In this document: positions 21,625 through 32,512 of the stretch, in pieces
Layout: every line of letters starts with the position of its first letter
Position numbering within the stretch: position 1 is the stretch's first letter
Source: Wurfbainia villosa
Lineage: Eukaryota; Streptophyta; Magnoliopsida; Zingiberales; Zingiberaceae
Direction of reading: 5' to 3'
Assembly (NCBI GenBank): GCA_025175895.1
Contig: CM045990.1
Coordinates: 2,542,001-2,606,000, forward strand
Length of the DNA: 64,000 nucleotides
The notes under the pieces: generated by a model
Told to the model about the DNA's origin: nothing
Seen by the model: the letters and a program-made list of their open reading frames with translations, nothing else
Database searches by the model: none
Translations under genes and position numbers: made by a program

Positions 21625-22620
21625 CTACTCTACAAAGCACATTCTAAGTTCTCTCCTAAGCGATGAAAAATCTGCTTCGGGGAGAGCCTCGGTGAAAATG
21701 TCAGCAAGGTTGGACTTAGATTCAATGTAATTATGTTCAATGTCCCCCTTTGCCACATGATCTCTAATGAAGTGATGCTTCACTTCAATGTGCTTGGTCC
21801 TAGAGTGATGTACCAGATTTTTAGTCAAATTGATGATACTCACATTATCACAAAAGACCTTAATGTTGGAGTAATATAGCTCAGAATCTTCTAAGGTATA
21901 TCTCATCCAAAGTAGTTGAGCTACACAACCACCCATGGCTACATACTCGGCCTCGGTGGTGGATAAAGCAACACAAGGTTGCTTCCTACTACTCCAACTA
22001 ATTAGGGAGGATCGAAGAAATTGGCACCCGCCACTAGTACTCTTCCGATCCAATTTGCAACCCGCATAATCGGAATCGGTGTATCCAACCATGTCAAAAT
22101 ACCTGGTCCTAGGGTACCAAAGTCCTACATTTTGTGTGCATTTGATGTATCTTAAGATTCTTTTAACGACCACTAAGTGAGACTCTTTGACACAAGATTG
22201 ATATCTTGCATACATACCTACCGCAAACAAAATATCGGATCTACTAGTGGTTAGGTATAGTAGACTACCAATCATACTCCTATAGAGTTTTAAGTCAATT
22301 GATTTACCTTCAAGATCATTGTCCATCTTAGTGTTAGTTGCCATAGGAGTGGTTACTACCTTAGCATTTTCCAAATCAAATTTCTTGATCATTTGTTTGG
22401 CATATTTGGTTTGGTATATATGGATTCCCTCATTAGTTTGTTTAATTTGTAGACCTAAGAAGAATTTTAACTCCCCAACTAGACTCATTTCAAACTCATT
22501 TTTCATACTCTTAATAAAGTTTTGGAGGAGATCATTATTTTTTGACCCAAAAATGATGTCATCAACATACACTTGGGCAACAAAGATGTCCTTTGACTTT
22601 GACTTAATAAAGAGAGTAAT
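21625..22620 (-). pseudogene. pol: F reverse transcriptase C-terminal half and RNase H
   Basis: A long open reading on the minus strand from the RT active site (VYVDDIIFGSKN) through FFLGLQIKQTNEGI, SLLYLTTSRSDILFAVGMYA, TDSDYAGCKLDRKSTSGG, SRKQPCVALSTTEAEYVAMGG, INLTKN, HSRTKHIEVKHHFIRDH and NLADIFTEALP. It is the copia RNase H in full with its acidic residues. The C-terminus is natural, ending just left of the S1 insertion site. The N-terminal RT fingers and everything upstream are missing, because LTR G begins at about 22620. As a fragment it has no start of its own. Confidence 0.88.
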
Positions 22621-23828
22621 ACAATGAAAATACAAGCAAATACAAAGAAATACAACTCAAATGTAAAGAACACTTTACAAACTAGGGCTTTGAATGCTTT
22701 GCTTGTTGGTTACTTGGATGAGCATTAAGGACCTTGAAATGCACCTGCACTTCGTCTTTAAATCGCCTCCATAACCTCTCAAAGAACTGATGGCGAAATC
22801 CTCCACGAGCTGCTCCTTTTATGCCTCAGACGATTACGCGTGGCGTCGATCGCTATGATGTCATTGTCTCACAATGACTCAATCCACGCTTGGCATCAAG
22901 CCAGCATACATTGGCATTTATTGCCATTCCTAGCGATTTGCTAACGCCATCGATCGCTTGCTCGGCTATCGAGTGTTTTGTGCTCGCGACCAACACCAGC
23001 GATTAAGCGCCCTCCATGACGATCATTGCTCAAACCATCGATCGCCGCCAAATGTTGGCGATCGATTGCAAAGGCCTTTTGCGATCGCACGCCAACTCGG
23101 CCACGATTGGTCGACTACTCGGACTCGGCAACTTCGGTTGCCAAGTGTCAAAACACTTGATCAGTCTACTGATCTATAACCCAGTCGACTGACAAACCTC
23201 AAACATGAGGTTTAACCCCAAGTATGATGCCCTCATACTTGCTAGACCACCTGCCTAGACCTAAGCCTTCAGCCACCTCGATCAACCTCAGCCTATCGCA
23301 TCCCTCCAAGTCATCCATGACTTATTCATCAATCTGCTAGCCTTCAGGTGCTTCCATCGACTATTGTCATGCTAATGTGGTCTACATCGCCAAGGCACAT
23401 TGGGCTTATGCTGCCAAGACACACGCTTGGACTTTACGCTGTCAACCATTGGACTTATGTTGCCAAGACTCCACCCTTGAACTTTACGCCGCCAATATCA
23501 ACCCTTGGACTTCCCTTGCCAACCCATGTTGGACATTCCATGCCAACCCATGTTGGACTTTCCAATTGCCAAGACTCAAGCTTGGACTTTCCATGCCAAG
23601 TACTCAAGACTTGGACTTTACCATTGCCAAAACCCATGCTTGGACTTTCCATGCCAAGTGTCCCACTTAGACTTCTCTATCATATGGTCAACCCCATGTC
23701 AACCATATAGTCAACTCATTGGCAAACAATGGTCAACTCATTGTCAAACATCAAAATACAAACATCAAACCACTACTTGAGTAAAACTCGAGGCTGGTCA
23801 ATCGTGACCTGGGCCGATTGCACCAACA
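22621..23828 (-). repeat. LTR fragment G (TR-GAG/Sirevirus family)
   Basis: Resembles the TR-GAG1 LTR (ATACAAGCAA ... AAAGAACACTTTACAA) but lacks its first about 300 bp. It ends GGCCGATTGCACCAACA. Stretch 22800-23130 has few AGTCGACT words and many CGATCG words. It sits in the RNase H of element H. Confidence 0.8.
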
Positions 23829-24118
23829 TAAGGATGACTCTAAATCCCAATCTGGACACATATTCACCTTGAATGATCGTGTGGTGAGTTAAAAAAATTA
23901 CAAACAAGACACCGTTGCTGATTGTACCATAGTGGCAGAGTATATTGTGGCTTTTGAAGTCATTTTGGATCAAGAAGCTCATCACTGAACTTGGTCTCAT
24001 CAGCGATCCAAGCATGAGAGACATATAGAGCCTATGATAGAAGAGACATCAAGAAGTTCATCATTGAACTTGGTCTCATCATTGAATTTGGTTTATCAGA
24101 GAGATAATAGAAGAGACA
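23829..24118 (+). pseudogene. pol: H RNase H fragment, first copy
   Basis: The plus-strand reading KDDSKSQSGHIFTLND, then KQDTVADCTIVAEYIVAFEVI, matches the copia RSQSG ... KQDTVADSTTEAEYIAASE blocks. Stops and a frameshift are present. LTR G truncates it on the left and the duplication joint cuts it on the right. Confidence 0.8.
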
Positions 24119-24120
24119 TC

Positions 24121-24962
24121 GAGTGTTTTGTGCTCACGACCAACACCAACACTAATCGCCTCCACGGGCTTGATCGCTATCACCGACCGCCAAATGTTGG
24201 CTCGATTGCAAAGGCCTTTGTCGCATACACACCTCTCCGGCGATCGACTACTCAGAGTCAACTCAGTTGCCAAGTGTCAAAACACTTGATTAGTCTACTG
24301 ATCCATAACCCAGTCGACTGACAAATCTCAAACATGAGGTTTAACCCCAAGTATGATGCCCTCATACTTGCTAGACCACCCTTTGCCTAGACCTAAGCCT
24401 TCTAGCCACCTCGATCAACCTCAAGCCTATCGCATCCCTCCAAGTCATCCATGACTTATTCATCCATCTACTATCCTTCAGGTGCTTCCATCGACTATTG
24501 TCATGCTAATGTGGTCTACATCGCCAAGGCACATTGGGCTTATGCTGCCAAGACACACGCTTGGACTTTACGCTGTCAACCATTGGACTTATGTTGCCAA
24601 GACTCCACCCTTGAACTTTACGCCGCCAATATCAACCCTTGGACTTCCCTTGCCAACCCATGTTGGACATTCCATGCCAACCCATGTTGGACTTTCCAAT
24701 TTCCAAGACTCAAGCTTGGACTTTCCATGCCAAGTACTCAAGACTTGGACTTTACCGTTGTCAAAATCCATGCTTGGACTTTCCATGCCAAGTGTCCCAC
24801 TTAGACTTCTCTATCATATGGTCAACCCCATGTCAACCATATAGTCAACTCATTGGCAAACAATGGTCAACTCATTGTCAAACATCAAAATACAAACATC
24901 AAACCACTACTCGAGTCAAACTCGAGGCTGGTCAATCGTGACCTGGGCCGATTGCACCAATA
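24121..24962 (-). repeat. LTR G second copy (from tandem duplication)
   Basis: Near-identical to 23140-23828 over its right 680 bp. Its left 170 bp differs strongly from the first copy. The final bases read CACCAATA instead of CACCAACA. Confidence 0.85.
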
Positions 24963-25340
24963 TAAGGATGACTCTAAATCCCAATCTGGACACATATTCA
25001 CCTTGAATGATCGTGTGGTGAGTTAAAAAAAATTACAAACAAGACACCGTTGCTCATTGTACCATAGTGGCAGAGTATGTTGTGGCTTTTGAAGTCATTT
25101 TGGATCAAGAAGCTCATCACTGAACTTGGTCTCATCAGTGATCCAAGCATGAGAGACATATAAAGCCTATGATAGAAGAGACATCAAGAAGTTCATCATT
25201 GAACTTGGTCTCATCACTGAATTTGGTTTATCAGAGAGATAATAGATAAAAGAGATGTACAAATAGAGAAAGTTTCCATCAATAGAATCTAGCAGATTCC
25301 TTGACAAAGCCTCTTCCCCAAGAAAAGATCGAGAGACATA
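24963..25340 (+). pseudogene. pol: H RNase H fragment, second copy with natural C-terminus
   Basis: Repeats the first fragment, then continues past the duplication end with IREIIDKRDVQIEKV and a decayed DPLTK-like end, followed by the polypurine tract. This copy holds the original right-hand sequence, so the first copy is the derived joint. Confidence 0.75.
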
Positions 25341-25394
25341 TAGAGACCTATGATATTAGATACCAGGGCAATTGGTTGTAGTCCAAGTGGGAGT

Positions 25395-27140
25395 ATATTA
25401 GATTTGAGAGATGTTATAAAGCAATCACCTTAGATGTTATTAATAAAATTTACTATTTGAGTGTACATTCTCTATGCATTTGATTAGATCTTAAACTCAT
25501 TTACTAAAGTCCACAATATGATGCATAACATGAGAGAAATTGTGATTTGATCACGATTAGTGAGTATCTCATCATGTGTAATTATGTAAGTTTTAAAATT
25601 ATTCCTAGTCGATGAATTGATGAGATTGAACATCACCAATTCTGTGAGACTAGCACATGTTATGCTCCTTGATTTATTCAAGCATTCAATACTCACTGAA
25701 TGAAAGTATAGAGATGTTAAGAGTGAACGTGTAGATGCTAGTTAGGATAATTAATTCATTGGAGTGACATACCATGAAACTTCATATGGTTCTTTATGTT
25801 CATGAAGATTTCATTGCAACTCGAGTGTAAGCTTCCTTAGACTTGAGGCATTCAAGTCATCTTGGTCATGGTGACTTATACTTTGGCAGCTTCGCAACCA
25901 TCTCTATAGGATGTGTCATTCTGGGTTGATTGGGCATAAGTCAAAGTGATCGAAGATATTTAAATAGTCCATAAAGGATTTACCACTCCTATAAATGAGA
26001 TGTATACCCTAGGCCTCTTGTCAGGATTGTTACTCAGAAGTCTTTGACCTAAGCACACATATTAAGAAAAATTGCCTTCTTGCACACATGTAGAGAGTAA
26101 CTTAAATCTATAGGACAAAGAAACTAACTTGGACTAGGTGTGATGTAGTCAACCTAGTGGAGACGAGCACATAGACCATGTCCTAAACTAAGTGGGTATA
26201 GGATGAGTAAAAGGAACAAGACATAAATATATGAAGTTGTTAAAGGGTTCAGAAATATTTTGAAGTCGATTTGGACTTTCTGGTCAATTGGGGGTCATGA
26301 TGTACTATTGGATGTCACTCATGTTCTGTTCATAATTAATGGGTTAATTATAAATGGCTAACATAGCCAAGAATCTTTTGGATCACACGCAATACGGGTG
26401 ATTTTGAGACATAATTAAAACAAGTTTAAGAATGAAATTCTTAATGAAAGATATTATACCTGGTTGAACCAGGCTAAAAGGGTGCGAAACAGGGGCTATA
26501 GAACCTCCCACAATCGTGTCGGGGCTTAGAACAGTCATGTCACACTCAAATGAATTGAAACAGACCTTACATAGCCTAGCACGGCCATGCCATACCCAAC
26601 ATAACCAAACATCTACCCGCTCTAATAGGCAACACGGTCATGTCACGGGACATCAATTTTAGGTGCGTTCAAGTTTAGTAATTTCCTAGATTTTCTTACC
26701 AAAATTATATGATAATTTAGGCAAGACTGGTTATGTATAAAAATCTTACGGTGTCCTAATCAAGAGAACTATAAATAGATTTCTTAATAATCATAGAATA
26801 GACATTCCTTTTGATAGTCATTTTCTTCCTCTCCTACCTTCTCGTCTCCACTGATTGGCCAACACCAATCGGAGATGAAACTTGTTGCTCATGGAATCTC
26901 TCAAATTCATCTCGACATGGATACTGATAGAGGCAAGACTTGTTAGTCTTGCTGATTATTTCTACAGATTCGAAAAGAATCTTGACGGTATGATCTCATT
27001 CTCAAAACTCTTATTTTCATAATGATTATGTTAAAACACATGGATCCTGACCCCGGGGATGTCTGGGATATAATAAAAGTTATTTTATTTTTATTCCGCT
27101 GTACTTTCTACATCCTAGAGAATGTCTCATAGAATCTGCA
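25395..27140 (+). repeat. 3' LTR of H (about 1.75 kb)
   Basis: The start (TATATTAGATTTGAGAG) follows the polypurine tract. Blocks such as TTTGATTAGATCTTAAACTC and CCTAGTCGATGAATTGATG match the C LTR (43635-45836) in the same order. A TATA box (CTATAAATAGA) lies at 26770-26776. The right end is uncertain (about 27140, CTGCAACA). Confidence 0.7.
26770..26776 (+). promoter_or_regulatory. TATA box of H LTR
   Basis: ACTATAAATAGATTTC, equivalent in position to the C LTR TATA box. Confidence 0.6.
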
Positions 27141-27439
27141 ACAACTCGGACTCACCGACTTGGCACTCGACGACTCAGCAATCGACCACTCGAACTCGCC
27201 GACTCGACACTTAGGCTACGTTTGGTAGGGCGTAATGTAATCCAAGTTGTAATGTAATCTAAGTTGTAATGGAATGCAATGTAATCTTGATTACATTACT
27301 ATGTTTGGATACAAATTGTATGTAATCTTGGATTACAAAGGTCATTACATTCTTTTGTTTGGTGTCCATTACAAGGACGATAGGAATGGATCGACGACGA
27401 TGACGTAGTCAACGACGACGATTTCGGTGGCCAACTAGC

Positions 27440-27705
27440 GATCGGTAGTCGGCCGACGGTGATAGTGGTATCGGTCACCATCGATCGTCGGCAGCCGGCC
27501 GTTCTGCCGGTCGTCGATCGATCACCCGTCGATCGCCGTCGATCGCCGCCGGCCATTGTATCGATCCGCCGTCGATCGCCGACGGCCGACCTTTGCCGGT
27601 CATCGGCCGATCACCGTAATCGCTGCCGGCCACGGCCGATCGCCGATCGATCCCGATCGGCCGGCCGCCGCCGCCGATCGCCGATCGATCGACCACCGCG
27701 ATCGC
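27440..27705. repeat. GATCG-rich low-complexity core of the MITE
   Basis: Dense CGATCG and GCCGGCC words with CpG every few bases, unlike the AT-rich surroundings. Open readings exist on both strands only because the sequence is GC-rich and repetitive. Confidence 0.8.
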
Positions 27706-27759
27706 CCATAAATCTCATTTGCATGCAATAAATCACATTTGCATGCATGCAATAAATCA

Positions 27760-27779
27760 CATTTGCATGCATGCAAATG
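27760..27779. repeat. Perfect 20 bp palindrome in the MITE
   Basis: CATTTGCATG joined to its reverse complement, within repeated ATTTGCATGCA words. Confidence 0.85.
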
Positions 27780-27989
27780 TAATTTATTGCATGCAAATTG
27801 GAAGCTTGTAATGTAATCTGGATTACATAGGTTTTGGTTTGTAATCCAGATTACAAAACTTTAGTGCCTTTTGTAATCCAGATTACATTACATTACAACT
27901 CTAAGACAATAACAAACAAAGGAATCTGCCTTGTAATGTAATCTGGATTACATTACAAGGCAGATTACGACATACCAAACGTAGCCTTA

Positions 27990-28556
27990 GCCTCAAATGG
28001 CTTTGTAGTAGACCACTTGGCACTTGGTAGTTGGCAATTTGACAATCAACCACTCGACACTCGTTGACTTAGTGACCACTTAACACTCAATCTCAACAAC
28101 TCAACTCAACCCTTTAAAGTAGCCTGAGATAATTAGCTCAAGCCACTCAACAGATAAGTCTAAATTGATTTGTAATTTTAGATTTAGACTATTATCCCTA
28201 TATCTTCAGACACAACAGATCGCCCAACAATTAATTAGTGAATAATTATCATATAGTGATCACTTAATGATCATTATTCATCGTGTTTGGCTGACCAAGC
28301 AAAATTGATCATTGGTGCTTGGTTGACCAAACCAAGTTCTTTGGTTGACTAATAATAAATAATCATTAGAAACAAGTCCACTTTGAGCTAGGCACATATT
28401 TATCCATTAAAACGAATTCTACAAAAATTTAAAATATTTTGGACATCCTTCAAGCCCAAGATTTTTTTTGCTAATTAATCCAACTACTTTATCTACTTAG
28501 CCAAATTAACCTACACACTCAACCAACTTATCAAATATAAATCAAGCATTTAAATA
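27990..28556. other. Spacer without recognised features
   Basis: The first 100 bp continue the CACTCGACAC/CGACTTGGCACT short-motif sequence also found at 27141-27210, so the MITE landed inside that repeat. The rest is AT-rich with no gene. Confidence 0.5.
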
Positions 28557-29700
28557 TGTTGGTCAATCATAAAAAAATAAATTAATGAATAGCGATAAAA
28601 ACTTTTTCTTTTAAATCGTTTGGTAGACAATTAAACGCAGCGAAAATGTAAATAAAAACTAAATGAGACAAATAGTTTTTTTACTTGGTTCGTAGCCTTC
28701 GGTTACTACTCCAAGGCCCTAACGGTCCTAGACCGTGTACGGAGGGCAATTCACTAAAACACTTCTCCTCGTTGGAGGTAGGAGTTTTACGATTACAAAA
28801 ACCTTCGAAGCGCAAGATAGAGAGACAAACCCTCTCTTCTATTAAAATGAAATGCAACGGTAGAAAGCCTCGATTAACAAATGAATTGCAAGATTAAAAG
28901 AAATGACAAAACAAGATTATACCAACAACTCGAAGATAGGACTTAAACTAGGGTTGTTGGCAACACTTCGTTGTCGTAGAGTTATCGGAGAGTCGCAGTG
29001 TTGTGGAGGCTTTTGAGCACTTAGAATTGATGATGAAACCCTAGGTTAGGACCTCCTTTTATAGCCTTTAATCCCCTCATCGAATGGGTCTTCAACCAAT
29101 AGGAATTGGGCACAAAACTCCTTGAAAAATGGTGATAAAGCTTGACTCCTTGAGGCTGATTTTTGACCATCGGTTGAACTGATTTCTTGGCCAGTTGAAC
29201 TGATGGCTCGTGATTGAAGCGATCCTTGGGCGGTTGAACTAATGGCTTAGCATGATTGAACTGATTTTTGGCGGTTGAACTGATTTTTAGACTTTTCGAT
29301 CGTAATAAAGAGTTAGCTCGAAATATAAGTGAATTCGACGGCCACTTGCCATCCGATCTCAACATAGACCTTCCATGGGAAGTCTTGGTCGGATCGTCGC
29401 CTAAGGATGTCCCCGTATGGAGGACTCAACCTTACTTACGCTCACTCACACGAGCTTACCTCAACATTTACCTTTGAAGCCTTGCTTTCGGTCTCTACCT
29501 GATTCCTTCGGCTCCCTCCGAAGTCCTCCCGGTGTCGCCCGACCACCGCGGCTTCCTCCGGGTGTCGCTAGCCTTTAGCTCCAGCTATAGAAATCTTCTG
29601 CACACTCGATTCAGCTCGTGAGATAACGACATGAGCTTAACTTTGTATCGTTTGCTATAATCAAAACTCAGGTTCGACTTAGGTGCCTACTGCACCAACA
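28557..29700 (-). repeat. LTR I (1.14 kb) of a decayed Sirevirus-like element
   Basis: Starts TGTTGGTCAATC and ends CTGCACCAACA. It shares with E1/E2 the block TTACTTGGTTCGTAGCC, a TATA box (minus, 29057-29063) and the final CAAAACTCAGGTTCGA block. PPT-like CAATCTTTCC follows, then about 150 bp of internal sequence before J starts. Confidence 0.7.
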
Positions 29701-29851
29701 TAACAATCTTTCCATTTTTAACAATTTGGTAATAAATTAAGTTAGCAAAATATAATCAAGTAAAAGATGTGGAAAAACATCAAAAGGGTTAAAGACACCC
29801 CTAAATTTATAAGTTTCCCCTAAATCAAGTCTGAGTAACGTATGCCCACTA

Positions 29852-30269
29852 TGGGACATTGAAAAAGGGGGAATGGAGAAGTCATCCTTTATCTACCATT
29901 CAAGTTCTCATCTTCTTCTATATATACTTATTATGTGAAGTATAGAAAAAAGGTGTAAGAAAGAGGAGGTGAAAAAGAAGAGAGAGAAGGCTAAGGAGTG
30001 AAGGTTGCTTGTTGAGAAGCAAAACATTCGAGAGAAGCTTTCCGTCTCTGTCCTTGTTGAGAAGAACAAGATATCATCATGGGATTTTGGATTGTGACAT
30101 TGTGGAGTTGTGTTGATAGTCTATTTGTGATTATCATCCCGACTGTGAGCAGTCCGTGATTAGAAGATTTTTGCATATCGGAGATTTGTGCATCACAACC
30201 AACTAAGGTATATTTTATTTCCACAAAGTAAAAGTAAATTATTTTATTTTGCCTCATCATCAACCAACA
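29852..30269 (+). repeat. 5' LTR of J (about 0.42 kb, left end uncertain)
   Basis: Ends CATCAACCAACA directly before the primer site. A TATA box (CTATATATACTT) lies at 29919-29926. The start TGGGACATTGAAAAAGG partly resembles the 3' LTR start at 38958. Confidence 0.6.
29919..29926 (+). promoter_or_regulatory. TATA box of J LTR
   Basis: TATATATA about 350 bp upstream of the primer site. Confidence 0.5.
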
Positions 30270-30270
30270 T

Positions 30271-30281
30271 TGGTATCAGAG
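30271..30281 (+). other. Primer-binding site, J
   Basis: TGGTATCAGAG one base after the LTR end; initiator-Met tRNA type. Confidence 0.88.
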
Positions 30282-30399
30282 TCAGGTTGGTGTTTTGATG
30301 CACTTCGCTGATCAAATGACCAATGACTTCGTGAATGAGAAACTCGTGAACCCTGCTGCAGAGTGGAAATCATGTGTGAAAAGTTTCTTTGGACACCTG

Positions 30400-31520
30400 G
30401 GCATGCAGAGGTGCTCGGGACGCCCAAGAAGAAGGGCTCGCACATGTTCAGCTGAGCACATAGGTGCTCGAATGACTCAGGATGTTCGAGACGCTCTGTG
30501 TTCACCACATATAGAAGTTCCCGAGCACGCAGAGGTGCTCAGGATGCCCGAGCATGCAGAGGTGCTTGAGATGCACATTCGACGTGCACTGCTCGGGCAC
30601 GAATAAGGTGCTTGGGCACGCGAAGCTGCTTGAGCCCATGCGCATGAAGTTCTGTAGTGCTCGGGCACTACGGTGCTTAGGCGCCCCATGGTGCTCAGGA
30701 ACATCATGGTGCTCAGGAACACCACGGTGCTCAGGCCTAGTGGTGCTCGGGAACCCCTGGGAATGGGGTGCTCAAGCACTAGAAGTACTCAGGTGATGCG
30801 TGGTTGGATCCAGAGTGCAAAGAGGTGCTCGGCCAATCCCGTGCTCAGGCACAATGGTGCTCAGGCGTGTTGAGGCTCTCAAAAATGTGCTACTAGGATG
30901 TGACTTGCTGTGATCGGGATGCCCGAGCATGCCAAGGTGCTCGGGACGCACATAGTGCTCGAGCGCAAGGAGGTGCTCGAGCCATGCACACACAGTGCTC
31001 GGGGTGAGGAGGTGCTCGGGCCGCATGCGTGAGGTACTCGACCATGACACGTGGTGCTTGAGTGATGCACATTGCTCAGGTGATGCGCAGTGCTCGAGCA
31101 CGCAGAAGTGCTCGGGTCACGCGTGTTGAGGTGCTTGAGAAGGATCGTAGGCAGCACACGAGAAGTGCTCCGGTGCTCTATGGTGTTTCATAGTGCTCCG
31201 ACGATCCTGAGAAGCAGTGCTCGGGCGCGTGTAGTACGCGCGCGATGGAGCTCAAGCATACAAGAGACGATCGCATGGTGCTTGGGCACAATGGGATCAG
31301 GCACGCAGAGGCGTTTGACCATGTGCATAGGTGCTCAGGAATACTTGACCATGCTAGGAAGAGCTCAACAAGTGCTCGACAACTCTCAAAGTACTCGACA
31401 ATGAGGTCGACATTACTCGGGAGTGCTCGACATGGCTCAATTGTGCTTAGATCGACGTATTTGAGAAGAGCCGGGGAGCTTTGGGTACTTGGAAAGAGCC
31501 GAGGTGCTCGAAAGCCCAAG
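30400..31520 (+). repeat. Degenerate GGTGCTCGGG array in J leader
   Basis: More than 30 words of the form GGTGCTCRGG/GTGCTTGAG at irregular spacing of about 15-60 bp. Many are part of GTGCTCGGGCAC near-palindromes. Open readings of 100 codons occur on both strands here but repeat the same short words, so I treat the region as noncoding. Confidence 0.85.
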
Positions 31521-31897
31521 CCAATTCAAACTTTGAGAATGTCTGAATAAGTCGAGTGGGAGTATTCCACTCGAGCTAGCCTAGTGTCTTGGAGTAGACG
31601 AAGAGGTATAACTCTAAGATGTGTGACAAAAGGTTATTGGTGTATGGCGGTGAGTAGACCCTCAAAGTGCTCATAGGTTTATTGAGGGTATTATCGTACA
31701 TGTGACTATTTGTGTACTACATCTTAATTCGAATGGTGAGATGTAATTCTAAGTTGTGGTGTATGATGTCCGTTGATTCATACATTCGTCTTGGAATTTG
31801 TATTCATATCATCTTGAGATTTTATTAGTAGGGTACATAAAGTTGAGACATTAAGCATCAATTGTCACTATGTCTCTCTATTCTGTGTGACAGAGAC

Positions 31898-32512
31898 ATG
31901 GTTGCGACAAAGAGGGTCATACTGGATCTCGTGAAGAGAGACAAGTTGCACAGTGACAACTATGACATTTGGCACTAGAAGGTTCAATTTGTCTTTGACG
32001 AACAAGAACTCAGGGAGGTTCTTAAGCATGAGATAGTATACCTCGGGGAGGGTACCACAACTCAAGAAAGATAGGATCAGGAGGTATATTGCGCTTGAAA
32101 AAAGAAGGATGGTCAAGCTAGGATAATTCTTCTCAGCAGCATGCATTATGAGCTAATCCCGATCTATGAGCATTATCCTACAGTGATGTTAGTTTGGAAT
32201 GCTCATAAAAAGCAATATGACGCCCGTCAACTCCTAAGTTGAGGATGTTGACTTATAAGTTAATAACATATAAGAATAGACCTGATCATACTATGAAGCA
32301 TTATTTAATGCATATGTCGAGTATGATTGCTTCTCTAAAGAATATGGGGGAACTGATGTCGAATGAGCTTCAGGTACTTGGAATGATCTAGTCATTATCT
32401 AACTCTTGGGATGTAGTTAAGACCTATCTCACACACACTGAAAGTATCTGTACTTTCATGGATGTGAGTAGACCTACTATTTCGAGGAGGATTGCTAGGA
32501 GGTGACCAAGTA
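31898..32512 (+). pseudogene. gag: J gag N-terminal part
   Basis: The reading ATKRVILDLVKRDKL, then NYDIWH, VQFVFDEQELREVLKHE, IILLSSMHYELI, NRPDHTMKHYLMHMSSMI and SLSNSWDVVKTYLTHTESI gives the UBN2-type capsid of a copia different from the A/B and Sirevirus ones. Several stops are present. The frame is interrupted by a solo LTR and resumes at 35869. Confidence 0.8.

Larger units (their letters stand above)
18012..22620 (-). mobile_element. Element F: 3' half of a Sirevirus
   Basis: 3' LTR (18012-19282), polypurine tract, a noncoding 3' region with several C-rich PPT-like tracts, and RT-RNase H (21625-22620). It is truncated inside RT by LTR G and interrupted by solo LTR S1. The RT/RNase H signature (IIFGS, FFLGLQIKQ, SDYAGCKLDRKSTSG) is of the Sirevirus/Maximus type. 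Confidence 0.85.
22971..25235 (+). repeat. Tandem duplication, two units of about 1.14 kb
   Basis: Unit 1 is about 22971-24117 and unit 2 about 24121-25235. Each contains the right part of LTR G plus about 290 bp of element H RNase H. Matching landmarks are offset by 1134-1150 bp. The units are nearly identical except in the first about 170 bp. Confidence 0.9.
23829..27140 (+). mobile_element. Element H: 3' end of a plus-strand copia
   Basis: Broken RNase H (duplicated), polypurine tract AAGTGGGAG at about 25385-25394, then a 3' LTR to about 27140. The LTR is a diverged relative of the A/B/C LTR. The 5' part is absent, replaced by LTR G. Confidence 0.75.
27214..27986. mobile_element. MITE, Tourist-like (773 bp)
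   Basis: The terminal inverted repeats GGCTACGTTTGGTA and TACCAAACGTAGCC are exact, flanked by TTA on both sides (27211-27213, 27987-27989). A TTA duplication and a G-rich GTTTGGT terminus fit PIF/Harbinger-derived MITEs. The ends carry repeated TAATGTAATC-type words. The centre holds a GC-rich GATCG/CCGGC block (27440-27705) and a TTTGCATGCA palindrome block (27713-27795). No transposase. Confidence 0.85.

Noticed and set aside
27299..27796. Open readings on both strands in the MITE
   Set aside because: Low-complexity GATCG/CCGGC sequence; no transposase motif, no start context, overlapping on opposite strands.
30260..31550. Many overlapping open readings of 80-114 codons on both strands
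   Set aside because: They arise from the GC-rich GGTGCTCGGG array, which lacks stop codons in several frames; the products repeat the same short words and match no family I know.
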